Shown: piece by piece, positions 36,119-43,799 of the stretch
Layout: each line of letters starts with the position of its first letter
Position numbering within the stretch: position 1 is the stretch's first letter
Source: Ardenticatenaceae bacterium
Lineage (GTDB): Bacteria; Chloroflexota; Anaerolineae; Promineifilales; Promineifilaceae
Direction: 5' to 3'
Assembly (NCBI GenBank): GCA_020634375.1
Contig: JACKBX010000005.1
Coordinates: 1 to 64,000, forward strand
DNA: 64,000 nucleotides
Position numbers and translations under genes: made by a program
Notes under the pieces: model-generated
Databases searched by the model: none
What the model was told of the DNA's origin: nothing
The model's input: the letters and a program-made list of their open reading frames with translations, nothing else

Positions 36119-36127
36119 CGTTCGCTT

Positions 36128-37141
36128 CTAGCGGATTTCCCAGGTGGCGGTGTCTTGGGTGGAGGTACGGCCGTTCACGACCGAAAAACTCCAAGTATAT
36201 TGCGTCCCATTGGCTGTGATGCTAGCCGTGTAAGTCTGCCCGACGGTTAGCGGGCTGCGCGGCATGATCACCACCGCATCTCGGCCACCCAACACACTGC
36301 GTCCCAGACTTTGATAGGTACTGTTCGGATTTACGTAATTCGTCTCATCAAAAATGCAATGTTCCAACGGCGTGCTGCCCTGGCTGAAGCTGCTGCTTGT
36401 CACATTAGGCGTGACGCTGCCGCTGCCCAACTGCAAAATAATGGGCGGGCCGCTGGGTGCGCTGTAACCGGGACAGCTTGTTAAGGGATCGGGGCTTTCG
36501 CTGCCGCCGTAGCTGATCAACCACGCTTGCCCACCATCTTGGGGATAGTAAATAGGGAAAGTAATGCCGGGTGGCAGACTGCCTAACCCGCGCAATACAT
36601 CCAGGGTTGCGCCCATTTTCCAAGTGCCAATGGCTTCACGGTAACTACCAAAACCCGTTTGCGCCAACTGTGGGTCCAGTATGCCCACTGCGTGAAATGG
36701 GCCAGTCATCCACAAATCAATGGCAAACTCGTCAGAGGCGGTGGTTGTGCTGCTGACGGCCACATTGCCATTGCGTCCAGCGTCATACCCCTCTTGCGTG
36801 TACCAGGCGCTTGCGGTGTTTTCGTAATGGGTGATTTCATCTTCTTTGACCATATAACGACTATGCAGCACCCCGCCATACGACCAACTGTCATTCTCCG
36901 TCAGCACTGGCAGGCCAGCCAATAAGCGAAACTCGTTGACGTAGGCCAGCCAATCAGGGCCGGGCAAGGGCGTGGGTGTCGGGGTTGGGGTTGATGTGGG
37001 CAGCGGTTTGACAATGTTGGGCAGGTAAGCGTAGGAACTTGGCGTAATGTCGAGAGGGATGCTGTGAGAAACGGCCGTTTCCCGCAGCACCAACACCGCT
37101 ATCACCAATACCAGCATGACGTAAAGGGGCCATCGTTTCAT
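36128..37141 (-). CDS. Secreted CAP/SCP-domain protein with N-terminal YLPNIV motif
   Basis: 337 residues. The ATG at 37141 has AGGAGG 8 bp upstream; the open frame extends further but has no start signal. Signal/anchor ~4-22, then S-Y-A-Y-L-P-N-I-V-K-P and a long P/T-rich linker. The CAP domain (~60-225) starts Y-V-N-E-F-R-L-L-A-G-L-P-V-L, with H-S-R-Y-M and later H-A-V-G-I-L-D-P. The last ~100 residues are Ig-like (Y-T-A-S-I-T-A-N-G). Bacterial CAP proteins are surface or secreted factors of uncertain activity. It lies 10 bp downstream of the PhoR-like kinase gene, so is probably co-transcribed. Confidence 0.82.
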   Translation of the reverse strand: MKRWPLYVMLVLVIAVLVLRETAVSHSIPLDITPSSYAYLPNIVKPLPTSTPTPTPTPLPGPDWLAYVNEFRLLAGLPVLTENDSWSYGGVLHSRYMVKEDEITHYENTASAWYTQEGYDAGRNGNVAVSSTTTASDEFAIDLWMTGPFHAVGILDPQLAQTGFGSYREAIGTWKMGATLDVLRGLGSLPPGITFPIYYPQDGGQAWLISYGGSESPDPLTSCPGYSAPSGPPIILQLGSGSVTPNVTSSSFSQGSTPLEHCIFDETNYVNPNSTYQSLGRSVLGGRDAVVIMPRSPLTVGQTYTASITANGTQYTWSFSVVNGRTSTQDTATWEIR

Positions 37142-37151
37142 CAAATACCTC

Positions 37152-38558
37152 CTAACTATCTGCAATGGGCAGCGAAAAGTAAAACGAGCTGCCCTTTCCT
37201 TCGTGGCTGCGTACCCAGATACGGCCGTTGTGCGCCTCCACCAAATGCCGCGCAATCGCCAAACCCAATCCCGTGCCGCTGCGCCCACGCGTGCGTGCCC
37301 GGTCAGACTTGTAAAAACGCTCAAAGATACGAGGCAAATCATTGGCGGCAATACCCATGCCCGAATCTTTGATCTCCACAGTAACAGCGTCAGCAGCAGC
37401 AACGTTTTCTTTGTCGTGGCTCAGGTGCGCACGAATTGTCACCTTGCCACCCGGCGGCGTGAATTTAATGGCATTGTGCAACAAATTGCCAACTACTTGC
37501 TCAATACGCGGCTGATCGGCCAAGACCAGGGGCAAATCCAGAGGCAACTCGGTGATCAGTTTCACGTTGCCACGCTCGGCCAGGCTGCGCAACCGCTCTA
37601 CAGGGTGAATGATCAGGTCGGAAACGGCCGTTGCCTGCACACGCAATGGCACCCGTCCCGATTCAATCCGTGACAGTTCCAGAAGCTCTTCCACCATCTG
37701 CGTCATCGTATCTACCTCGTGCACGCCGCGCTCTAAAAAACGCTGTGCGGCTGGCGGATCATCTAGCGCCCCATCCTGCAATGTTTCCATCACCGCCCGC
37801 AGCGAGGCCAATGGCGTGCGCAGTTCATGCGAGAGATTGCTAATAAAGTCCCGCCGCACCGTTTCCAGGTGACGAATCGCTGTTAAATCCTGCAAAATAA
37901 CCAGGTAGCCCTGAACTTCCAACTCCTTGAATGGGGACACAACAGCCTGCCAAAATCGACCACCGCTCATTTCAAATGCTGCCACCTGATTCTCTTCTGT
38001 TTCCCGACAGTGCTGATACAGTTCAATGAGTTGATGATGGCGCACTACCTCGGCATACGCACGCAGATGGGCAACATCCGCAGATGTGTTCAGCAAGTTG
38101 GCCGCAGCAGGATTAATCAGCTGCACGTACCCCTGCCCGTTCACAATCAGCACGCCATCGGCCATATGCTGCAATACCAAAGCAAGCTGGCGCTGCTGTT
38201 TTTCCAAACTATCCAGTTGATGCACCAGGCGATCTCGCATCTCATTAAAGGCTCGTACTAAATCGCTAAAAAGGCCAGGGGATTGTGGCATCAGCCGTGC
38301 CTGCGTATCGCCGGAGGCAATGCGCTGCACCAATACGCCTAACTGCTTAATAGGCTGCCTTAACCAGCGTAAAAATGCGGCCCCCAGCAAGAGCGCGATG
38401 ACGATGAGGGTTACGGCCGTTCCCAGCACACCGCTCCACACACAGGAAGCAGAAACCCGGCAGGTCGGCTGACTCAGATAAAAAGCCAACCCAACCATCA
38501 TTCCCACCAAAATGAGAATGTAGATGAAAATGAAAAGCCACTGGTTTTTAATTTTCAT
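37152..38558 (-). CDS. phoR: PhoR-like membrane sensor histidine kinase
   Basis: 468 residues: membrane helices ~8-28 and ~45-65, HAMP (~66-118), PAS (~125-230), HisKA with S-N-L-S-H-E-L-R-T-P-L (~240-250, phospho-His), and HATPase_c with N-L-L-H-N-A-I-K-F-T, D-S-G-M-G-I and G-T-G-L-G-L-A-I. The outer loop is only about 15 residues, so the signal is probably membrane- or PAS-borne. Partner of the regulator 32 bp upstream in the same direction. The gene symbol is by family resemblance; the phosphate role is not proven. Confidence 0.9.
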   Translation of the reverse strand: MKIKNQWLFIFIYILILVGMMVGLAFYLSQPTCRVSASCVWSGVLGTAVTLIVIALLLGAAFLRWLRQPIKQLGVLVQRIASGDTQARLMPQSPGLFSDLVRAFNEMRDRLVHQLDSLEKQQRQLALVLQHMADGVLIVNGQGYVQLINPAAANLLNTSADVAHLRAYAEVVRHHQLIELYQHCRETEENQVAAFEMSGGRFWQAVVSPFKELEVQGYLVILQDLTAIRHLETVRRDFISNLSHELRTPLASLRAVMETLQDGALDDPPAAQRFLERGVHEVDTMTQMVEELLELSRIESGRVPLRVQATAVSDLIIHPVERLRSLAERGNVKLITELPLDLPLVLADQPRIEQVVGNLLHNAIKFTPPGGKVTIRAHLSHDKENVAAADAVTVEIKDSGMGIAANDLPRIFERFYKSDRARTRGRSGTGLGLAIARHLVEAHNGRIWVRSHEGKGSSFYFSLPIADS

Positions 38559-38590
38559 GCGTATGCAAAAGAAACCGAGTTTTCCCCACT

Positions 38591-39319
38591 TTATCCATCA
38601 AAACGATAGCCAATGCCGCGCACCGTCACAATGCGGCGGGCATTCCCCGGCTCTGGTTCAATCTTTTCGCGCAGCCAGCGCACATGTACATCCACTGTGC
38701 GGCTGTTGCCATCATACGACCAGCCCCACACCCGCTCCAAAATCAAATCACGGGAGAGAGCGATGCCATGATGACGTGCTAAAAAGACTAACAACTCAAA
38801 CTCTTTCGGTTTTAGGCGTACAGGAACGTCATCCAACTGCACCTCACGGCGGTTTTGGTCAATGGTCAGGTTGCCAAAGGTTAGCAAGGCAGAAGTGCTG
38901 ATAGCCATCCCTTCCTGTGTGTCTGTTTGCTCAGAAGCCAGGTCTTCACGGATGAGTTCTACACGGCGCAAAAGCGCTTTCACCCGCGCCAGCAGTTCGC
39001 GCATACTAAAGGGTTTGGTCAAATAATCATCTGCCCCCACTTCCAAGCCTACGATTTTGTCTATTTCATCGGCGCGAGCAGTAAGCATGAGAATGGGGAC
39101 GCTAAGCTCCTGACGCAAAATGCGGCAAACCTCGAAACCGTCCATGCCGGGCAGCATCACATCAAGCAGGATGAGGTTAGGGTTGTTGGTGCGGGCTAGT
39201 TTGAGGGCTTCACGGCCGTTCTCGGCCGTCTCCACCGTATACCCCTGACGCTGCAAGTTATATTCTAACGTCTCCAATAGAGTCGAATCATCTTCCACAA
39301 CCAGAATTTTATAGGCCAT
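38591..39319 (-). CDS. phoB: OmpR/PhoB-family response regulator
   Basis: 242 residues from the ATG at 39319. A receiver domain (1-~120) has V-E-D-D, phosphoacceptor Asp in L-L-D-V-M-L-P-G, a conserved Thr in L-T-A-R and Lys in Y-L-T-K-P-F. A winged-helix DNA-binding domain (~145-240) ends R-T-V-D-V-H-V-R-W-L-R-E-K-I-E and G-I-G-Y-R-F. It acts with the PhoR-like kinase that follows. An upstream in-frame extension lacks any start signal. Confidence 0.92.
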   Translation of the reverse strand: MAYKILVVEDDSTLLETLEYNLQRQGYTVETAENGREALKLARTNNPNLILLDVMLPGMDGFEVCRILRQELSVPILMLTARADEIDKIVGLEVGADDYLTKPFSMRELLARVKALLRRVELIREDLASEQTDTQEGMAISTSALLTFGNLTIDQNRREVQLDDVPVRLKPKEFELLVFLARHHGIALSRDLILERVWGWSYDGNSRTVDVHVRWLREKIEPEPGNARRIVTVRGIGYRFDG

Positions 39320-39356
39320 ATTTTGTTCCCGAATTTGCAGCAGATAAACATAATCA

Positions 39357-39397
39357 ACAAAAAACACGAGCATGATTTTGAACCATGCTCGTGTTTT
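39357..39397 (-). terminator. Intrinsic terminator for yccF
   Basis: A 14-bp perfect stem (39361-39374 with 39384-39397). On the minus strand it runs into six T. It lies between the YccF gene and the PhoB-like gene. Confidence 0.85.
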
Positions 39398-39415
39398 CAA
39401 AGTACGGTGTTTATT

Positions 39416-39784
39416 TTACCGCAAGGTGTAACTAAATGGGAATAGTGCAACCGGAATTAGCTTAAAATGCTGTTGCCCAAAGGGCAGCCCGACAATAGTG
39501 ATTGCCAAAATCAACCCGCCCACCAAATGAGCAACGGCAATTTCCCAACCAAACAGCACGATCCAGATCAAGTTGAAGATCATGCGCAGCACGCCTGTGC
39601 CATTTTCTTCTTCAATCACCTCTTTGCCAAAGGGAGCCATTGTTGCCAGCCCTAACTTGATAGACTGCACACCAAAGGGAATGCCGATAATGGTGATGCA
39701 CAAAACCAGGCCACCCAAAATGTAGCCTAACCCGGCCAGAAAACCACCAAAAATTAACCAGATAATATTGCCTAAAAAGCTCAT
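39416..39784 (-). CDS. yccF: YccF-domain inner-membrane protein
   Basis: 122 residues from the ATG at 39784 with GGAGG upstream. Two copies of the YccF domain, each with N-x-I-W-[LI] and G-I-P-F-G / G-L-P-F-G after a membrane helix pair (I-I-W-L-I-F-G-G-F and L-I-W-I-V-L-F-G-W). Length and motif order match the YccF family. Function of the family is unclear. It is separated from phoB by a terminator. Confidence 0.88.
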   Translation of the reverse strand: MSFLGNIIWLIFGGFLAGLGYILGGLVLCITIIGIPFGVQSIKLGLATMAPFGKEVIEEENGTGVLRMIFNLIWIVLFGWEIAVAHLVGGLILAITIVGLPFGQQHFKLIPVALFPFSYTLR

Positions 39785-39817
39785 GTGTTCCTCCAAAAAA
39801 TAATCAGCAAAGCTGCC

Positions 39818-39871
39818 AGCTTCCTACTTACTACTTGCATACTTGCTATTTGTAATTTGTGTCTGGCGACT
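39818..39871. repeat. Heptamer repeat (CCTACTT/TGTAATT series)
   Basis: Seven in-phase 7-mers from 39823 to 39871, each ending in a similar -CTT, -ACT or -ATT triplet, between yccF and the methyltransferase gene. Confidence 0.65.
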
Positions 39872-39898
39872 GTACGCAATGATGTACACAGGGTTGCA

Positions 39899-40489
39899 TT
39901 ACAGGCGACGGAACCAGAACCAGGCAGAATGCCAGGCGGGGCGGTCTTCGACTTGGGTCGTGCCGTGTTCCACTTTTTCCAAAGTGAAGCCGTCGCTGAA
40001 TAGGGCGAGCAGGTCTTGTTCATCTATCCAACGGCCGTCCCCCTCGACATCTCCGCTGCGCACATGGGCAAACAGCAAATAGAGCGCACCGGGACGCAGC
40101 AAGCGGCACAATTCGCCGTGATAGGCTTGCATTTGTGCTGCATCAAAATTGTGCATACACCCCACGTCTAAGGCGAAGTCGTATGGGCCGGAGAGATCCG
40201 GCATGTGGGTAACGGCCGTCTGCCAAAACCGCACCCGCTCCGACACCTCCGCCTCGGCGGCACGGCGAGCAGCCTCTTGCAAAGCCAGGTCAATGAAATC
40301 TACGCCGTCTACCTGCCAGTTGTGCTGCGCCATGTAGACAGACGCACGGCCGTAACCACAGCCCAAATCCAATGCCCGGCCAGGGAGCATCTGCTCCAAC
40401 TCAGCCACCACCTCTGGCGGCGGCAGCTCATGATCCCAGGGAACCTGCCCTAATTCATATCGTTCTCGCAATCGGTCATATACGCTCAT
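39899..40489 (-). CDS. Class I SAM-dependent methyltransferase
   Basis: 196 residues. Motif I A-L-D-L-G-C-G-Y-G-R-A-S (~40-51), an acidic residue after strand 2 (V-D-G-V-D-F-I-D), motif II Y-D-F-A-L-D-V-G-C-M-H and L-L-R-P-G-A-L-Y-L-L identify a Rossmann methyltransferase of the TehB/UbiE-like size class. Cytosolic. The substrate cannot be predicted. Confidence 0.85.
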   Translation of the reverse strand: MSVYDRLRERYELGQVPWDHELPPPEVVAELEQMLPGRALDLGCGYGRASVYMAQHNWQVDGVDFIDLALQEAARRAAEAEVSERVRFWQTAVTHMPDLSGPYDFALDVGCMHNFDAAQMQAYHGELCRLLRPGALYLLFAHVRSGDVEGDGRWIDEQDLLALFSDGFTLEKVEHGTTQVEDRPAWHSAWFWFRRL

Positions 40490-40506
40490 AACACTCCCAT
40501 TTATTT

Positions 40507-40576
40507 AACCGCAAAGGGCGTGAAGAACGCAAAGAAAATACCAGAAATCTTTGCGGCCTTTGCGCTCTTTGCGGTT
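40507..40576. repeat. 9-bp repeat with inverted arms (CTTTGCGGC family), left of the GH114 gene
   Basis: Three in-phase 9-mers at 40549-40575 (CTTTGCGGC, CTTTGCGCT types) and complementary GCAAAG-containing units at 40507-40537. The same family recurs at 41493-41547 on the other side of the gene. Confidence 0.85.
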
Positions 40577-40624
40577 AACTTCTTCAGCCATTCCTGTTTT
40601 GTCACTTTCCGATACAATAACATA

Positions 40625-41476
40625 ATGATGCGTTTACGAAAATTCTTCCTTTTGATTCTCATGATCGGGCTGAACGCCTGTGTACCAACAAACGACGATG
40701 AAGAGATTGTCGCGCCAGCCGAGCCGACGGCAACGGTACATTTGCCCGTCGTCGTTACCGAAGGAGACGGCGACATCTGGCAGCCCACCCCAGGCACAAG
40801 CTGGCAAATACAATACAGCGGAGACCTGGATACGTCCCTCGACGTACAAATGTACGATCTTGACCTGTTCGACACGCCACAAGCGGTCTTCGACGAACTG
40901 CACGCGCACGGCCGTACCGTCATCTGCTACTTCAGCGCGGGCAGTTGGGAAGATTGGCGAGACGACGCCAACGATTTCCCAACGGCCGTCCTCGGCAACG
41001 ATTTGGACGGCTGGCCCGGCGAAAAATGGCTGGACGTCAGCCAGCTAGATTTGTTGGCCCCCATTATGCAGGCGCGGTTGGATACGGCCGTTAGCAAACA
41101 ATGCGACGGCGTAGACCCCGACAATGTAGATGGCTACACCAATGATACCGGCTTCCCCCTCACCTACGAGGATCAACTCACCTACAACAGTTGGCTGGCG
41201 ACAGAAGCCCATGCACGCGGCCTGGCCATTGGCCTAAAAAACGACCTCAACCAAATTCCCGACCTGGTAGACCAGTTCGAGTGGGCGCTGAACGAGCAAT
41301 GTTACTACTATGATGAATGCGACTTGCTGCTGCCCTTTGTACAAGCAAACAAAGCCGTCTTCGGCATCGAATACGATGGCGACCCCGCCGACTTTTGCCC
41401 TGCCATCAACGCCCTCAACTTCGACTGGCTGAAGAAGAATTGGGACTTAGACGCCTGGCGTATCGCCTGCCGCTAA
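40625..41476 (+). CDS. Lipoprotein, GH114-like (endo-alpha-1,4-polygalactosaminidase family)
   Basis: 283 residues from the ATG at 40625 (or 40628). Lipoprotein signal with lipobox L-N-A-C at ~15-18. Residues ~50-280 read W-Q-I-Q-Y-S-G-D-L-D, V-Q-M-Y-D-L-D-L-F-D-T, V-I-C-Y-F-S-A-G-S-W-E-D-W-R-D-D, G-V-D-P-D-N-V-D-G-Y and F-G-I-E-Y-D-G-D, the pattern of the GH114/TM1410 TIM barrel. In D-N-V-D the acidic residues are candidate catalytic groups. It would cleave a galactosaminogalactan-like polymer outside the cell. Flanked on both sides by the same 9-bp repeat family. Confidence 0.85.
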   Translation: MMRLRKFFLLILMIGLNACVPTNDDEEIVAPAEPTATVHLPVVVTEGDGDIWQPTPGTSWQIQYSGDLDTSLDVQMYDLDLFDTPQAVFDELHAHGRTVICYFSAGSWEDWRDDANDFPTAVLGNDLDGWPGEKWLDVSQLDLLAPIMQARLDTAVSKQCDGVDPDNVDGYTNDTGFPLTYEDQLTYNSWLATEAHARGLAIGLKNDLNQIPDLVDQFEWALNEQCYYYDECDLLLPFVQANKAVFGIEYDGDPADFCPAINALNFDWLKKNWDLDAWRIACR

Positions 41477-41492
41477 TGTTGGCTGATTATTT

Positions 41493-41547
41493 GAACGCAA
41501 AGGTTTTTCTCTGGCATTTTCTTTGCGCTCTTCGCGCTCTTTGCGGT
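41493..41547. repeat. 9-bp repeat (CTTTGCGCT family), right of the GH114 gene
   Basis: Three in-phase 9-mers at 41521-41547 plus a short complementary unit (GAACGCAAAGG) at 41493-41503. Same family as 40507-40576. Confidence 0.85.
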
Positions 41548-41596
41548 AAATTCTTAAATATTTCCTTCAATCAGGCCGCTAACGGCTAATCGCCTT

Positions 41597-42427
41597 ATGA
41601 AACCTAAAGGACACTATCGCGGAACACTACAATATTTATCCGCACGAGGCCCTCTTTATCTGGCACTGTACGGGGGGGTGATCGCCTTGCTCATCGGCAT
41701 GGGATTGGCGGCGCAGCGTGGCTGGCTGGCGTTTGTACCGCTAACGCTGGCGCTGGTCATTGTCATTCTTTACTTTTTATCGGCTTCGTTGTGGGCAGCA
41801 CATCATCTGTTTGATCCCGGCGGTTTGCAGCCGCACCACGTCCTCTTTGACATGGCCCAGTTGCGCGAGACGGATAGCTTTGCGTTTGTGGCTTTGCACG
41901 GCCGTTCCCAGGCCATCGAGTTAGGGCGACGTCTTACCACCGGACAAATTGCCGTGCTAGATGTGTACAATCCACAGCTAACGCCCAGCCGTGTGCTGGC
42001 ACGGACACGCACACCTTTATCCCCTCCCCCCAGCGGCGATCCCCGCTTTGTGTGGCGCAATGGCTCCATTTCCCTGCTGCCGCTGCCCAATGAGAGTGTA
42101 ACGGCCGTCATCCTCTGCCAAACCCTCTCCCAATTCGCCCAAGCTGGAGACCGCGAGATTTTGCTCAAAGAAGTGCGCCGCATCCTCCTCCCCGGCGGGC
42201 GCGTGCTGCTGGCAGAGCGCGTGCGTACCCAAAACAACTGGCTGGCCCTCGGCCCCGCAGCATTCAACCTGGAAACGGAACAAGCATGGCGCGATTTACT
42301 GCGCCGTGCCGGGTTTATGGTGCGCCGCGAGCAAAGCCTGGGCGGACTCATCCACTGCCTGCGCGGCGACAAGCCCATCCCCATCGAAGCACAACAAATG
42401 AGATTTGAATTGACGATTGACGAGTAA
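41597..42427 (+). CDS. Membrane-anchored class I methyltransferase
   Basis: 276 residues. Two membrane helices at ~18-38 and ~43-66, then a methyltransferase domain that begins unusually: L-T-T-G-Q-I-A-V-L-D-V-Y-N-P occupies the motif I position without the standard G-x-G-x-G. Later parts are standard (N-E-S-V-T-A-V-I-L-C-Q-T-L-S, then V-R-R-I-L-L-P-G-G-R-V-L-L-A-E-R). The altered motif I could mean weak or lost SAM binding. It may act on membrane-associated substrates. Confidence 0.72.
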   Translation: MKPKGHYRGTLQYLSARGPLYLALYGGVIALLIGMGLAAQRGWLAFVPLTLALVIVILYFLSASLWAAHHLFDPGGLQPHHVLFDMAQLRETDSFAFVALHGRSQAIELGRRLTTGQIAVLDVYNPQLTPSRVLARTRTPLSPPPSGDPRFVWRNGSISLLPLPNESVTAVILCQTLSQFAQAGDREILLKEVRRILLPGGRVLLAERVRTQNNWLALGPAAFNLETEQAWRDLLRRAGFMVRREQSLGGLIHCLRGDKPIPIEAQQMRFELTIDE

Positions 42428-42428
42428 G

Positions 42429-42466
42429 GGCATGGCATCGCCAGGGGCATGGCATCGCCAAGCCCC
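42429..42466. repeat. Tandem GGCATGGCATCGCCA pair
   Basis: Two copies (42429-42443, 42446-42460) directly after the methyltransferase stop. An AGGGGC/GCCCCT pair allows a hairpin. Confidence 0.7.
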
Positions 42467-42469
42467 TAC

Positions 42470-42694
42470 TAGAATCTATTCAGAATAGATTGCTGTGTTC
42501 CACAACCTATGCTGAATTGGCTCAGGATAAATTGCTGTGTTCCACAACCTATGCTGAATTAGCTCAGGATAAATTGCTGTGCTCCACAACCCATGCTGAA
42601 TTGGTTCAACATGGATTGCAGAATGCTACAACCTATGCTGAATTGGTTCAGAATGGATTGTAGCATTCTGCAATCGGCTCTGAATAGATTCTAC
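42470..42694. repeat. Array of four 42-bp direct repeats with inverted ends
   Basis: A unit of 42 bp (6 x 7) is repeated about four times from 42484 to 42651, with few changes between the first three copies. The unit contains CACAACCTATGCTGAATT. The array ends (42470-42490 and 42674-42694) are reverse complements of each other. It lies between two convergent genes. Confidence 0.85.
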
Positions 42695-42719
42695 ACACGA
42701 GTAAGGGGATAGTTCCCAA

Positions 42720-43622
42720 TCACTTTAACCAGTGTTTGAGGACACGCAGTTGGCCGCGCAAGCGAATGCCCGCCAGCACCAATGCCGTCACATAGGCAGG
42801 GTACTGGTCGCGGTAAAACTTGCCGTAGAACAGTTCCATCGCCCGCACAGATTCTTTAGCCACGCGGATGCGCGTCTCTTTGGGGGGATTGGCTATTTGC
42901 GCCGACTCTTTGCGCAGGCCAGAGCTGGCCCCTTTGTAATGCAGCACCTCAACGTGCGGATAGTAAATGATTTGCGCCCCCGCCTGGTGAATGCGGTAGC
43001 ACAGGTCAATATCCTCGCCGTAAAAAAAGTAGGTCTCATCCCAACCCCCAATTTGCTGAAAGAGGGCAGCGGGCATCATGAGAAAGGAGCCTGCGGTGAC
43101 ATCAACCGGGTGTGTCTGGCTGAAGTCGGCGTAGGACTGAAAGTAGCCATTGAACAACGGCTTGTGCGGGAAAAGACGACCTAGTCCCGAAAAATGGCAA
43201 AAGGCGTTCCAGGGCGTGGGAAAACCACGATGATTGTCTGGGTCGCGCTGCCCATTGGGGTAAGTTAGCCGCACGGTGATGGCGCCAGCATGGGGGTGTT
43301 CCTGCAAATAGGTTAGCGGCTGCACCAATGATTGGGATTCAACGCGGGTGTCGGAGTTGAGGAAGAGCAGGTAACGGCCGTTGCTCACCGCCGCCCCCTG
43401 ATTATTTGCTGCCGAAAACCCACGATTCTCCGCATTCGCAATCACATGTACATCGGGGTATTTTTGCTCTACCAGGGCCACACTACCATCTGTAGAAGCA
43501 TTATCAACAACAATAATTTCCAGGCCGCCGGGCGGGGCCATCGCCTGCTGCAAAGAAACGAGACAGTCGTCCAATAATTGCTGTGTGTTGTAGGAAACAA
43601 TGATGATAGAAAGGTCAAGCAT
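42720..43622 (-). CDS. Family 2 glycosyltransferase
   Basis: 300 residues. S-I-I-I-V-S-Y-N-T at ~5-13, V-V-D-N-A-S-T-D-G-S at ~39-48, L-N-S-D-T-R-V at ~95 (the D-x-D-like metal site is S-D-T), then F-L-M-M and F-F-Y-G-E-D-I-D-L-C-Y-R in the acceptor half. Similar to rhamnosyl-type GT2 enzymes for surface polysaccharides. No membrane helix. The last ~40 residues are basic. It transfers a sugar from a nucleotide donor; the acceptor is unknown. Confidence 0.9.
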   Translation of the reverse strand: MLDLSIIIVSYNTQQLLDDCLVSLQQAMAPPGGLEIIVVDNASTDGSVALVEQKYPDVHVIANAENRGFSAANNQGAAVSNGRYLLFLNSDTRVESQSLVQPLTYLQEHPHAGAITVRLTYPNGQRDPDNHRGFPTPWNAFCHFSGLGRLFPHKPLFNGYFQSYADFSQTHPVDVTAGSFLMMPAALFQQIGGWDETYFFYGEDIDLCYRIHQAGAQIIYYPHVEVLHYKGASSGLRKESAQIANPPKETRIRVAKESVRAMELFYGKFYRDQYPAYVTALVLAGIRLRGQLRVLKHWLK

Positions 43623-43645
43623 GGGGGGATTGTCAGTGGTTAAGG

Positions 43646-43735
43646 GTCAATTGTCAATGGTCAATTGCCAATTCATCTCATACTTACTAACGCAGGCTGA
43701 GCTTGTCGAAGCCGATTTCGACAGGCTCAATCTTC
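43646..43735. repeat. Heptamer repeat (GTCAATT) followed by a TTCGACA dyad
   Basis: Four in-phase 7-mers at 43646-43673 (GTCAATT, GTCAATG types). Then GCTGAGCTTGTCGAA (from ~43697) faces TTCGACAGGCTCA (to ~43731), an inverted repeat of about 14 bp. It lies between two divergent genes. Confidence 0.75.
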
Positions 43736-43799
43736 GGTACTGGCAGGTTTGTAAGTCCTATACTTGCAAACATGCCCCTTGCAATGCCATAATGTGCCA

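Noticed and set aside
37142..37402. N-terminal extension of the CAP protein
   Set aside because: It would overlap the histidine kinase gene, lacks a start signal, and the ATG at 37141 has an ideal ribosome-binding site and signal peptide.
42470..42694. Possible CRISPR array
   Set aside because: The 42-bp units are directly abutting, with no unique spacers, few copies and no cas genes.
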